Shown here: one piece after another, positions 15,001 to 26,335 of the stretch
Layout: each line of letters begins with the position of its first letter
How positions within the stretch are numbered: the stretch's first letter is position 1
Source: Hypoxylon rubiginosum
Lineage: Eukaryota; Ascomycota; Sordariomycetes; Xylariales; Hypoxylaceae
Reading direction: 5' to 3'
NCBI GenBank assembly: GCA_902806565.1
Contig: CADCXA010000027.1
Location: 1-64,000 of the forward strand
Length of the DNA: 64,000 nt
The notes under the pieces: model-generated
The model's database searches: none
The model's input: only the letters and a program-made list of their open reading frames with translations
What the model was told of the DNA's origin: nothing
Program-made: the position numbers and the translations under genes

Positions 15001-16222
15001 GAACAGATTTCTTCGTCTTGAGTGTTGGTATAGCTGCGGTTTTTATACCGCCTGGCGACATTTGGGTAGGGCTTTGTACGATAGCAGTCGACTCCGGAGG
15101 CGCAGCAGGGGCACCAGCTTTCATCTGGTCTTCATTGGAACGGTTATTCTTATCGTTTGTGAGGAAAAAACTGGTCGGGATCGCAGAAATGTCAAGGTGG
15201 GCCGTATCAATTCTTTCATTCCCTCTCTTCTTAGCGATGTTTATGGTACGCATATTGCTAAAAGGTTTCGGCGCCTTAGATGGGTCATCCATGACGTCTC
15301 CCAGATTGGTCCTCTTCTTTCGCTGCTTGCCTCCTGCGAAGACATTACCTGCTCGAGTCGATGTAGGCTGGGGCTGTGTGCGAGTTGCCTTATGTTTCTT
15401 GCCTGAGAATTTGTTTGCTAGGCTAGACGACAAGGCCGGGGGCAGTGTTGGAGGACGCTTTGAAGCTGAAGCTAAAGCTGAACTCATGCTCCCACTAGAT
15501 CTTCGAGCAGTTCCTTGATACCCCGTCGCCGTTCCACCCGCTGTTTTATCACTTGAGGTGGTCCGTTTCGGTGCTGGCACCCGCTGGGATCCCTTGGGTG
15601 ACTTTGCAGGCGATGAGGCCTGTGACGATTTCTTTTTATTCACGTTTGGGGCTACATTTGCCGCCGCCGCCGCCGCCGCCTTTGGCTTGCCGGGTGGGGT
15701 TGCACGACTTTCCTTCTGCTTGGTGGCTTTTTCAGCCGTCTTTTTTGACGCCGGATGACCTGGATCCGTTACACCCGCCTCTTGAGCTTGGTTATAATGG
15801 TTCGGTTTATCTTTCGTAGCAGGGGAAGAAGCAGTGTTTTCTTGCACGGGTGATTCTGGGGGGACCTCCAACGTCGCTTTGCAGGCAGCCTCATATATAT
15901 TCAGGTCGAAGGGTTGGTACTCTCCAGCAGCGATCTTTTTCTTATTCTCCTCCCACTCCTCGAGCAGGCCGGGGCCCAGATGCTCTGCGGGTTCCCAGGT
16001 GCACTCTTCCATGGGGAATCCTTCCCATTTAATGAGATATTGCATCTCGCCCGGCCTCTCGGGGTGAGGACGCTCGGCATAGAGGTCCTCGACATTCCAT
16101 TCCTTGTCATCTTCAGCAGCACCGTCAACGTCATGTGTGGTAGAAGATGGAGAGTTGTTATTCATGTCATTAACTTCACGGCCCTCGGTGGGTATGAACA
16201 GGCCGGGTGAAGGTGATGCCAT
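12033..16222 (-). CDS. Large chromodomain protein
   Basis: Two exons, 16222-14167 and 14101-12033, predict 1,374 aa. The 65-nt intron (GTAAGT donor, GCTAAT branch, TTGCAG acceptor) joins two long open frames exactly in phase. An N-terminal chromodomain spans about residues 42-97; Trp42, Trp66 and Phe69 sit where the methyl-lysine aromatic cage is expected, so it probably reads methylated histone H3. A long low-complexity Ser/Ala/Lys-rich linker follows. Then comes an unrecognised conserved-looking region (about 480-1000), and a poly-Gln tract near 1240-1280 precedes a basic C-terminus. Likely nuclear, acting in heterochromatin. It is the first gene beside the RIP block. I cannot assign it to CDP-2, Chp1 or another named family member. 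Confidence is high for the chromodomain and moderate for the 3' end. Confidence 0.85.
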
Positions 16223-17086
16223 CTTCAGAATACCTTAGTGTGATCGAAACGCGCTTCTTGGTGCGAGTAAAGATTTAGTTATGAATGGTCGAATGAGGGG
16301 CATTGGGTACAGGTGATTGGGAGGTATACAAATACCTAGGTAGGTTTCAACTACAAAAGGTCCTGCAGCAACGAACGTATTCAGGTGAGTAGCATAGCTT
16401 GAGAAAATGACAGGCAGAAAATAGAGCGACGTTGTGGTTTACACGGGCTGCCAACCGCGACGTGATAAACGTGAAGTGAGTTAGCTTTTACAGCTTTTAC
16501 AGCTTCCAGTTGATACCAGTTGATAGGTCTAGAGCTAAAGAGCAGCGCACTGACCAATCCCCTGGTTGTGACAGGTACAGATATCCTTGGGAAGCAGCAA
16601 CTTACTAGGTACAGCATTGAGCGTGTTACGTGTAAGTTTAATAAAATGCCGTCATATTCACGCGTATCCAGGCGTCGTTAGTTGCCTCAAAAATTGATCA
16701 GGTCCGGGATCTCTTTTTTGCTAAAGATAAGATAACGCGAATTTTCACATAGATTAAACACAAATTCTCAAAATTCCTGATATTATTCCCCACGTCGACC
16801 CTTACTGTATATATGTATCTATATATACCAAAGCTATACCTATGTAGATAATCAAAAACAAGATCAGGAATATCGCTTGCTGAGAAAATAGAAAGTATGT
16901 GTGTCTACCTAGAACGTAAAACATGATATCAAGAGAAATGACAGCGTGGCGCTGGATCTATGCATGACATAAGACGGGACAAAGAGGGCCGGGGGTCTAG
17001 GTAGAAGAAGAAGAAAAAACCGCTACAGACGCTTTGGCCTCTTCTAGCATTTCTCCAAACCGACGCAGTTAAAAAAAATATTTGAA
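16223..17086. other. Intergenic, promoter side of chromodomain gene
   Basis: Upstream of the chromodomain gene and downstream of the glycine-zipper gene. It contains one perfect TACCTAGGTA palindrome at 16,333-16,342. Short ORFs here look like chance. Confidence 0.5.
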
Positions 17087-18001
17087 TCAATAACGATATT
17101 CGCCCTCCGCGCTCCTACGCCCGCTCGACCTCGGCCTGCTATCGTTCCGGTCGTCGTACAGCCAGTCTTCGACGTTCTTCCAGCTGCGCGCGTCGAGGTC
17201 GACCTCGCGCTCGCGGCCGTGACTCCTGGGCCGGTGGTAGTCGCGCTCGCGGTGGTCTCGCTGCTGGTCCCAGGGGTCCCAGTCCTTCTTCCAACCTTCC
17301 CCGGTGCTACTCCGCGGGCGCGTCACCACCTCGCGCTTCTCCACCACATCGGCGTCGTTCACGCCTGGACGGTACGTGCGGTCCCACCTCTCCTGCTTGA
17401 CCTTGTCCCTTTCGCGGCGCACCTCGAGCCGCTTCTCAACCGCGTTCGCGCCCAGCGCCCCTACCGCCGCCCCGACCACCGTGCCGATGAGCTGGTTGCG
17501 CTTGAGTTGGTCTGGGTCGCGGCGGTGGTGGCCGCTGTCGTGCTTCGTCCGAGCGTCTACCGCTTCGCGAGCCGCCAGGCCGCCCACGAGCGCGCCCAGC
17601 ACGCCGACACCTAGGCCGGTGGTGGAGTTGGAAAACGTATTATCGACGAACTTACGCGCCTTGTCGACCGGCGTCCGTGCCCGATCCTCGTCCGAACCGT
17701 CGCTTTCGTCGTCGTACCTGTCGTACCCCTTCTCCGTTCTCCTTCCGCGACTCGACCTGCGATACTCGACCGGAGGCGGTAAGGATCTCGGACGCGAGTG
17801 CGAATCGGGAACTTGTAGGTTCGACGATGGGTAGGTCAGCAGTTTCGGTCCTGCGGCCCCCTCCTCGGCGAGTCGCCGGCTCTCCTCGTAAGATATCGGA
17901 TATTCGTCGGCGGGGTACGCATAGTCGGGAGAATGTTCGTGGTGATGGTGGTGGTGGCCTGATCGCCCACGAGAGTAGCTGTCGTCTTCGTATCGTGACA
18001 T
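17087..18001 (-). CDS. Glycine-zipper protein, function unknown
   Basis: Single exon, 304 aa from the ATG at 18,001. The frame stays open to 18,130, but the downstream Met begins the typical Tyr/Arg/Ser-rich N-terminus, so I prefer it. The N-terminal third is charged, with a six-His run at residues 16-21. Two glycine-rich hydrophobic segments (about 129-148 and 171-189) have the small-residue spacing of a glycine-zipper two-helix domain, as in Rick_17kDa-type or 2TM glycine zippers. The C-terminal third is Arg/Asp-rich. Such proteins are common in filamentous ascomycetes and uncharacterised. The segments may associate with membranes, but no signal peptide is visible. GC content is higher than in neighbouring genes. 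Confidence 0.75.
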   Translation of the reverse strand: MSRYEDDSYSRGRSGHHHHHHEHSPDYAYPADEYPISYEESRRLAEEGAAGPKLLTYPSSNLQVPDSHSRPRSLPPPVEYRRSSRGRRTEKGYDRYDDESDGSDEDRARTPVDKARKFVDNTFSNSTTGLGVGVLGALVGGLAAREAVDARTKHDSGHHRRDPDQLKRNQLIGTVVGAAVGALGANAVEKRLEVRRERDKVKQERWDRTYRPGVNDADVVEKREVVTRPRSSTGEGWKKDWDPWDQQRDHRERDYHRPRSHGREREVDLDARSWKNVEDWLYDDRNDSRPRSSGRRSAEGEYRY

Positions 18002-19894
18002 AACGTTTGATTGGTAGGTAAGTTGCACAGGCGTGGCCAGATTATGGCAACAGTTTGCAGAGGTTTGTAGCGATGAGGTATATTCGGCTAGATGCCGTAG
18101 AACGTAGTGTAGTAAGTTTCGGTGACACACCTAACGGAGTTGCGAAATAGAAGTCCGGGTAAAGCGATGCGGCCGAAGAGAACCTGGTAACAGGCTTGTT
18201 ATATTTAAGCTGGAGCTGATCCAATGACAGTTGAAATTTGTTTCAAGCCGAATAAAATGCGCGAGGCAAACAAAGTGGCTCGGCTTGTCGTTCTTTTTTC
18301 TCGGTAGGCCGGCTTCTGCGAGTTATTCGTATTATTATCTCACCGAGATGTATTCTGTGTATTCCGTGTATTCTGCCCAGGTATTCTGCCCAGGTATTCT
18401 GCCCAGGCTGAAAATGCGCAAGCAGGCAGATTATATGGCAGACACAAAGCAACGACCAACAGCAAACATTAGCATTAATTATTAGTAAAAATGTCTCGTG
18501 TAGACTACTCCCTAATACCACGCCAGTCTGCCGTGCAGTTCATGCGGGACATGATACGCCAGAAGAGTTGCAACGGGTTGGCAGTACGGCGGGATATACT
18601 CGCGGGACTCGACGATATTGGTCTTGGGCCTGATGCTGGCAAGTGACTATTGGTGGGGCCACAAGCGTATGATGTCACGGCCTATGGGCACTTGATTACC
18701 TTGCATGTGGTCGGCTTCGGCGAGAACCATCAGCCATCCTGCCATCCCCCTCATCCCCCTCAGGTCCCTCCGTTGGTACCCCTTAGCCCCTTAGAACACC
18801 TATATAGGGTTAACCTACGTAATAAGGGGTTACTTACCTAGGTACGTAATAAGTGCCAAGAGGCGAGCCATTCCGAGCGGTTAGAATAGACGTCAACCTC
18901 CGTCATTTAGCATCGACAACCATCGCGAGTTATATATCCACTATTCTTCGTCCGAGCCCGGCGCTATCCGCAGATCCGAATTGTCCATTTATAATGGCAG
19001 ATGTAAGATGGTCGAATTCAAAGTGCAAAAGTATGCAGGTACCCGACCACAGCGCAAGGCACTTCCATGTCCTAGACTTGGAGACGAAACTTGGAGACAA
19101 TTCGGCGAACCTACCAGAAATACCGAACTAGCGCGGCTGTTTGCATATCGGGCATCTTGTCCCTCTGTATTTCGTAGGCTGTAGGTACTCTCATGTGTTC
19201 CCATAGCCCCATAGCCTTACCACGCTAGTCACTTTATGTTAGTCATCAAGGGGATAAGGGGTCGAAGAGTCTTCACGATAGTCTACCTAATAGACCATCA
19301 ATGAAAGACCTTCCTCTCCTTTGTAAATCACTAGAGTTATAAGTCTGAGAGTTGGGTATACGACACATCTCCATTCCCCCGTTGACTCCAACCGGGGGGG
19401 ACAACTACCTAAAGAATAGTAATGTACACCCTTCCACCAACTAGGATGGAATGTCGGCAATCTCGGGTCGAGATGCGTCAGGATCATGCAAAGTATTAAC
19501 ACCACACTCGCCCATCCTCTATACAAAGTAGACGACATGGCCGAAGCCAGTCAGAGGATGGGGTCCTCATGTGGGTCCAAAAAAACGAGAAAAAAAACAG
19601 AAAACGAACAACTCGTTCGACCGCGAGATCTTCCTTGAGAAATTCAACTCGAATTGGTGCGATGACGAGTAGACCTCTGTCTCGCGATACTTTTGTCTTC
19701 GAGGGGGGAGAATTGGATGATGTCGTGTCGAACGGAGGGGGGGGTATATGGGATTTCAAACTTCAATAGAAGAATAAGGGTATAGTATACCTAACCCAGA
19801 AATCCGAGGACTGAGAGATCAGTCGTACCGTAAACCAAGGAGCCAGAACCAAAGAGACGGGGGGCGGAGGCGGAAACCAAAGAAGAGAAACGGC
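18002..19894. other. Intergenic, no gene seen
   Basis: About 1.9 kb between two minus-strand genes. It holds three perfect copies of a 13-bp unit (TATTCTGCCCAGG, 18,369-18,407) and a TACCTAGGTA palindrome at 18,835-18,844. ORFs of 60-90 codons on both strands lack splice continuity or recognisable composition. Confidence 0.5.
18369..18407 (+). repeat. 13-bp tandem repeat, three copies
   Basis: Three identical head-to-tail copies of TATTCTGCCCAGG, preceded by two shorter variants (TATTCTGTG, TATTCCGTG). Confidence 0.8.
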
Positions 19895-22800
19895 TTAGTA
19901 GCCGGGAGGGCGGCGCTGGTCGCCCTGTCTCTGTCGCAGGGACTTGGGCGGGGGCTGGTCGTACGTCGTCGGCTCCAGCACCGGTCCGCTGAACTGGCGC
20001 TGCGACTCGGGCAGACTTGCCTGGTTCTTGACTCGTCGCGTGCCGGGGTAATTCTCCTCCGGCGAGGAGACCTGGACCTGGAGCTGGGCCTTGCCCTTGC
20101 CCTTCGCGTTGACCGTGTTGGCCGGTGTAGGTCCGACGACGGTCGCCTTCGCCATCTCCTTTTCGACGCGCTTGGCGTCTTCTCGCTCAATGGCGACCTT
20201 GAAGAACTGCGAGACCTCCGCCAGAGAGATCTGCATCTGCTCCGGGGTGTCGAGCAGCTGTAGGAGTCGCTGCGAGTCAAGGACGTGCTTGGCGATTACA
20301 GAGTCGGGTTGACAATAAGTGTGGACGCGCATGACGCGTGCATCCATCTTCATGTCATACAAGAGAGCCTTGATCAGAACCTGGTCTGTCTGGTCGGGTC
20401 CGTAGAATCGGAAAGTGCCGACGTGTGCAGCAACGAGGTCGACCTGCGTCTCGAGGTCGTAGCGGAAACCGATAACCTTCGGGCGGCCCTGCTGCTCCCA
20501 AAGGTCGGAGATTCTAGCGAGAATGTGCGGGTTGAGACGTCCGCTGTGAAGCTGGGCGTTGATATACGCGCTCATGGCGTTGCTAAGGATGAAACCCATC
20601 TCGCAGTAGAGCAGACTCTGCTCACGAGGGTCGAGCGAGATAGCGATCTCTTTAAGGATGCGAGTCTTAGGAACGGTTGTCTTGAACTCGGTCATCTCAG
20701 CCTAAGAAGGGTTAGTTTCGGGGCCAATAAATGGGAGCAATGGATACGTACAATCTTTCGAGCCGTCTTCTTGACGTTGTCGAAAAAGCCAGTGGTGTTC
20801 TTCTGGCGCTCGGGTTTCTTCACAGCTCGCGCGGCTGTGTCTTCGAGCCATCCTTTCTCTCCAATCATGGTCTTCGATGCCTTTCTCACGTTTCCGCCCA
20901 TGATGAACGGCGTCAGCGGGGTGAACGGCGGTGCATTGAAGTCCACTGGGGAAGATAGGGGCATGGCTCCACTACTCTTGGCCGCTGAAGGGCCTTGCAA
21001 TGCCTGGTCGGTTGCGTTAGGTGTTCCCATAGTGCTGTTGTGACGCTCCGTCGAACCGTTGGCGGCAGCATTAGACTCGGGCGCGGTGTTTCGCCACTCG
21101 CTGTATCGCTGTAGAATGTTGACCCCGACCATCTGGGGGTTATGAGGAGCGCGCGGGGGGCTATCAGCGGCATCATCATGGGACGGAGCCAAGGGTGTAG
21201 GAGTGTATACCGAAGATGATCCATCTTCCATGACCTGTCTATGCTCCGCCTTCATTGGAGTCAGAGGATGGTGGATAGGATGGTGGACTGGATGAATATT
21301 GGCATGCGGACCAACGAGAGCAGCATATCGTCGAGTATCCTGGAGGTCAAGAGGCTCGGGGCGACGCTTTCCTTTGCCATCGGTCGACATCGCCGTGGCC
21401 GCCTTCGGGGGTGACTTGTGTCGAGACATGGATCGAGCTCCAGAGGATGTTGCTGCATTGCCCACGTTAATGAAATCCGACATGGTCGTAACGTTGCTCT
21501 TCTCGGTACTCTGGGCTACGGGAGGCAGGCCATCGTCCAACTCATGCCACGGGAGATTGTGTTTCTTCTGGAGCGTGCGACCTCGCTCCGGAGAGGATAC
21601 TTGCTGAGACGCCTTTGACGACGAAGCACTTGTGTTTCTACCGTGATGATAGATGCGGGACGCGTCACCAACCTGCTCTTGGCGAAGGGTTGACTGGTGG
21701 ACATTTGCGGCGGTCGAAGGACCGGCATGGCCGCCATGGCCGCCATATCGGTACGATGAGACGCTATCGTTTCTCTCGTGTCGGTAACGGTCGGGTATCT
21801 CAGGAACATCAACAATGGGCTCCTCGAAAGGAGGTAGCTCTTGTCGCTGACGGAGAGTGTCACCAACACTGAGGCCTCTACCTCGGGCCTTGGCCGGTGT
21901 CGCACCGTTTCGGTTAATGGGGGAGGGCGCCCTATTTTTGTAAGCATGAATATTAAACAATTCATAGGACGGTAACTTACATTTTGGTTGGCGATGGAAG
22001 GCCTACGTGATTATCGTCTATCCCAGTCGTGCGTAGGATGCTGAAAAGAGAAGCTTGCTCGGCGATCCGTTGTTGGTGGTTACGCAAATGGTAAGTAGGA
22101 GTAGGTGAAGAGATGCTCGAGGCAAACCCGTTGATTCCTTCACGACGTGTACCTCTAGATAGATGGATTACAGTGGATGTATCAGCTGGATGGCCCGATT
22201 GTGAGTAAGAGTAGGACGGTGTGAGAGTCTCTGGAAAGGGACCAAGATTTTGGTCAATGGTGCAGCCACGCAAAGTGTGAAGCCAGTTCCAAACGCGCTC
22301 CCAAATGCGCTCCAATTCTTCTGCACGAAAATCAACTTTAGTAACTAAACGCACTACTTTGCAGGGAGAGGTGGATGGGAGAGGTGGATGGGAGAGGTGG
22401 ACGAGAGAGGTGGACGAGAGAGGTGGACGAGAGAGGTGGACGAGAGAGGTGGATGAGAGAGGTGGATGAGAGAAGTAGATTGATTTGGGGTGGGTGTTTG
22501 TTTTGCAAATACCTCTGGTGTATGGTCCGCCACGAAAGTAGGAATTGAAAGTTGCGAAAGATGCGAACGATGCGGTCGATGCGGTGTCTAGTACGTAGTT
22601 GGGCAAAGGCGAGTCCTGGGAGAAGAGCGTGTTTTCGAAGGGCTCAGGTTGCTGCCAGTCAGGACCTAGGAAATGTTTGTTAGATCAGTGTGCTGATTTG
22701 GTACTTGAAATCTGCCATGCCACGGAGAAACCTCAGGTAGAAGATGCTCGATTGGTATCAAAACAGTGGTAAGGTAACCCAGTAGGTAGATTTAGTAGGG

Positions 22801-23052
22801 GACATACTGCTCTCAATGGCAAGCAGCTGCCCATCGCCAGGCCAAAGCCCATCGACAGCGCCGAGCCCATCGCCCAGTCCATCTCCCAGATCATCGTCAG
22901 GCCAAATTATATCGTCAGGGCGAGGGCAAGGGGCATTAAAGTCTACTCAGATGTGTTAGATTTGCTGTGCTTTGCATCGCATCTGTAGGACTTGGCCGCA
23001 GCATACCTTGGAGCGTTGATTCTTCATCTTCAAACAAATTGAAGTAATCCAT
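19895..23052 (-). CDS. Conserved hypothetical protein, six exons, 886 aa
   Basis: Exons 23052-23007, 22942-22808, 22665-22513, 22320-21981, 21931-20752 and 20701-19895 join in frame with standard donors (GTATGC, GTATGT, GTATTT, GTAAGT, GTACGT), giving 886 codons plus stop. The N-terminus is acidic. The middle (about residues 225-610) is Ser/Pro/His-rich and looks disordered. The C-terminal 265 residues (from about 620) form a compact, probably folded domain followed by a charged Pro/Gln tail. I do not recognise the domain. Intron 3 contains a 13-bp minisatellite. Alternatives are that the ATG at the exon 4/5 junction is the true start, or that the C-terminal domain, which has its own in-frame ATG at 20,695, is made separately. 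The intron with a CTAAC branch site argues for one gene. Confidence 0.7.
22366..22479 (+). repeat. 13-bp minisatellite inside an intron
   Basis: Eight full copies plus a partial copy of GAGAGGTGGACGA, with variants ending ATGG or ATGA. It lies inside the predicted 192-nt intron 3 (22,321-22,512) of the 886-aa gene, which makes that intron longer than its neighbours. Confidence 0.85.
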
Positions 23053-23472
23053 CTCGAAGCAATCAAAGATGAAGCACGCAAAAAAAGAAAGCTGTTTACG
23101 TTGTTGCGTTGTCGCGTTGTGGATTTGCAGAGTTGACGTTGGGTGCTGAACGTGAGACGGTGAGGTTTGGGACAGCTTCGTTGAAAACGCAAAAGTACAA
23201 TTTAATTCTACGTACAAGCGAGACTCACCGCCCACACAATTATGCCACGTGCACGTGATTTCCTCACCAGCCCATCATATCTTCCTAGGTACCTCCTACG
23301 TGCTTTCGTCCTCGTTGCCCCCCGATACTTAGTGCACTAATATTGTCCCCTTAGGAAACACCATGCAGAGAATCTCCATGGGTAACTCACAGGCGGCTAA
23401 CCGGCTAACCGACTAAGCACTTAAGTCGCTTTGGCATCACCAATTCTCATGTAGCACTCTTTGTCTGCTCTT
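23053..23472. other. Intergenic, nothing recognised
   Basis: Short gap between two minus-strand genes. It serves as promoter of the 886-aa gene and 3' flank of the next. No repeat or RNA gene seen. Confidence 0.5.
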
Positions 23473-25755
23473 TCACCTCCCTGTAGCATCTGCAGCACTG
23501 CGCACACTTTCGTTATGACCAGTATTCACATTCGGCAAGGGGTAGCTTGGTAGCAGCTCGACCACGGTGGTTTTACGATTAGAACTGGGTGTTTCTGACC
23601 CCGAGGTTTCGATCGGAATTGCAAACTCGATGTTTTGAAAAAGCAAAGGGTTTGGACAGCGCAAGCCAGGTCTACGTCTAGAACATTTAGTTAGCAGTCA
23701 TCCACCAGAACCTATAGGGATAATATAAACCTTTCCGAGGTCGACCACTCTGCGTCATTAGAAGCCAAGCACATTATCTTATTCTGGGAACCTGCGATTG
23801 AAGATCCATCTGGTTGCGATGGCTTGTATATTGTTGGATTAAGGACCCGTGGCGTGGTTGCGCTTGGGTTACCAGGTCTTGATACGTTCGAAGTCGTATA
23901 ATTTGCTGATAGCTGGGTAGTTACATCGTTCTCGGCATCGTCAGCTACTCCTAGGTTGAAAATCATCCCTTGTCTCTTGGTAGATATCCGCTGAGCTATA
24001 TGATTCGTAGTCCTCTCGAAGTCAATTTCTTCGTATTGACCAGCAAGTGGCAAACCCGTCGCATCGAGGGTCGAGGCATCTGTATCGAACCTTCTATGGG
24101 TGACAATAGGTTCCTGAGGCGCCCAGTGGTAATCCAGCCCGCCATCAAATCCCAGCTGCGGCGTAAAGGGGCCACGGAATGACCAAGGTGGTGCTCCGTC
24201 CAGCAATCCGTTACTTGCGGCTTCCACGATGGTATCGGTAGCCTTAGATTCAGCGGTAGGCATTTGGCGTAGTGATAGGTATGGAGGCAGCGAATCACCA
24301 GTCTCGACTAACGAGTACTTCCTAGCGAATATAGCATTCGGTATTCGACAGCCACCGGGAAGAGGCACGACAGCGATTTCAGAGTTAGGCCCCTTATCCC
24401 TAAACAATGCCGCGGTTTCGGCCATAAGGGTATTTGGCATCCAGCTACGTCGTTTCTGTTCCGATCCAGATTTTCGTTTATGCGTAAATAATCTACTTTT
24501 GAATTTCTCAAGAGTACCAAGTCCGGGCACGGAGCGATGTGATCCTTTCGAGTGACTCGAAACATCGAGTGGAGTCTCTGCAGTTCCTGATGGCGGCACT
24601 ACGCTCGGACGATCCGGGGAGGCTATCGATATATCTCGCTCCTCTATAAGCCTGCCTCGGGTGCCGTATCCATAGTTCCATTGCATCTCGTGGAATTTCT
24701 TCGGATTCGGACTGTTGAGTGGGCGAGTGCCATCACTCCGCGAGGAGATATACAGAGTGTGGTCAATAAGCCATGCCTTTCGGTGTCGTATACAGCTAGG
24801 ATCAATGGACGATCTCTCGACAGGAGAAGAGTCGGACAATACGAAGGGATATCGCTCTGGGCATTTCAATCGCCATAGCGCAAGCCTTTCGGTAGGGACA
24901 ATTGATGAAGTAATGGTGGTCATATGCGGAACGTGGGGAAGCTCGAGATCAGCCTGTAGAGCCTTGTAAGTTTTGGCTATTCAATTGAATGGCAGAGGAT
25001 TCCTGACATATCTGCGTAGATGATCATGCTTCCAGCGTTGGAAGGCAGCCCCTGGATCATCGGTATGTTCGCAGTCAACCTCGATCAATTCATAAAGCAC
25101 ACCGCCTGCGAGATCAAGGTTCTCGTCTCCAAGATGTTCACGCAAAATCAGGAAGATCTATTGTGATACGTCAGAGATTTTCTTTCGAGCTGGTCTTCTT
25201 AGTATGAACCACATACCTGTTGAATCCCGTCTTTGTACTGATAGTTCCTTGGGATATGAGCGCAGTACCTTACAAGCACGTTGCGGCACTCTTGAAGATT
25301 GTAAGCTATCTAGGATAAACAATAGAGAAACGGAACTTGTACTCACTCGCCTCATCATAGCCAGTTCGATTCAAGTTGTGCGGACCGGATCGTTTGAAAG
25401 TGTCGTCAACATCTAAGATGGGGGTTTGATCGCAGCGAAGGGGATAGGTGTAGTCTCTATTCACGCCATTGTTCGTCACGGCAGCTCCAGGCCCGGTTTG
25501 ACGAACCGACGTCTCTGGCATCATGTTGTAAATGCCATGGATGTGTTTAGGAGGAAACGTGAGTGCATCAAGACCGACTCTTAGAGTGTCCAAGTCATCT
25601 AGACCTAATGATCTGGCGAGACTCGTCTGAGGGAGCCGGTAAGAATTACTCTTAGGATTGGCGGCTTCGCACAAACCCCAAGGAGATTGAAGAGTTGATG
25701 ACTTGGGTACGAGACAAGCCACTTGACGTAAATAAGAAGAAATTGCCGGTTCCAT
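23473..25755 (-). CDS. Conserved hypothetical protein, five exons, about 691 aa
   Basis: Predicted exons: 25755-25347, 25305-25217, 25157-25008, 24953-23731 and 23677-23473. Introns 1 and 2 are well supported (GTGAGT and GTATGT donors, frame continuity). Intron 3 (24,954-25,007, 54 nt, weak GTCAGG donor) is inferred because exon 3 otherwise meets an in-frame TGA at 24,981-24,983, after which the same frame stays open for more than 400 codons. Intron 4 has a perfect TGCTAAC branch site and restores 63 further codons. The N-terminal 220 residues look folded; the rest is Ser/Thr/Pro-rich and probably disordered. I recognise no family. If intron 3 is not spliced, the first product is 224 aa and a separate 403-aa ORF starts at 24,923. 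Confidence 0.55.
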
Positions 25756-26335
25756 ATTCGGGACTTCCCTAACTTGGTAGAAGTGGAAGCTTACTTGCTC
25801 CCACGTGTCTTGGAAATATATACAGTTGGGAGGTATATATACATGTAGGTATGTTCCTACCCTCATTACCCAGAGACGATGCTTACCCGCCTACCAGGTG
25901 GTAGATACTAGGTAGAAGTAGCTGCTAGCATCAAACTTTGTTATTAGTCTCATCCCATTCTATCCGTACCTGCCTTACCTCAGGAAGTTCACTAGGATCT
26001 TTATGCGAGTATCACTTTATCCCTTTCAATGTTCTTAAGGTAACTAAGGATTCGTCTTAATAACATGACTGCGAGGCACATATTGTGTGATGTTATATAT
26101 GTAGGTGTTTAGCGAAACATTGTCACATAAAGATGACTTGGCTTGAGGGTACTCATTATCTCTATGACAACATAAAGGATTACGTACAGAACATTGATTG
26201 GAACATAAGGGTATTGGCAACACCTAGAATGTAGAGATGCGCAAGATACAGGTAAAAGCAGGTAGATATGCGCACTTTTATGTCAAGGCGCCGCTGGGTG
26301 GACATGAGTCCTGTCCGGTAAGAGCCACAAGATTC
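25756..26335. other. Intergenic, nothing recognised
   Basis: Promoter of the five-exon hypothetical gene and 3' flank of the monooxygenase. AT content is somewhat raised. No repeat or RNA gene seen. Confidence 0.5.

Noticed and set aside
18231..18521. ORFs on both strands near the 13-bp repeat
   Set aside because: They overlap each other and the tandem repeat, with no coding character.
20285..21043. 252-codon plus-strand ORF
   Set aside because: Antisense to the 886-aa gene and crosses its last exon junction; no recognisable domain.
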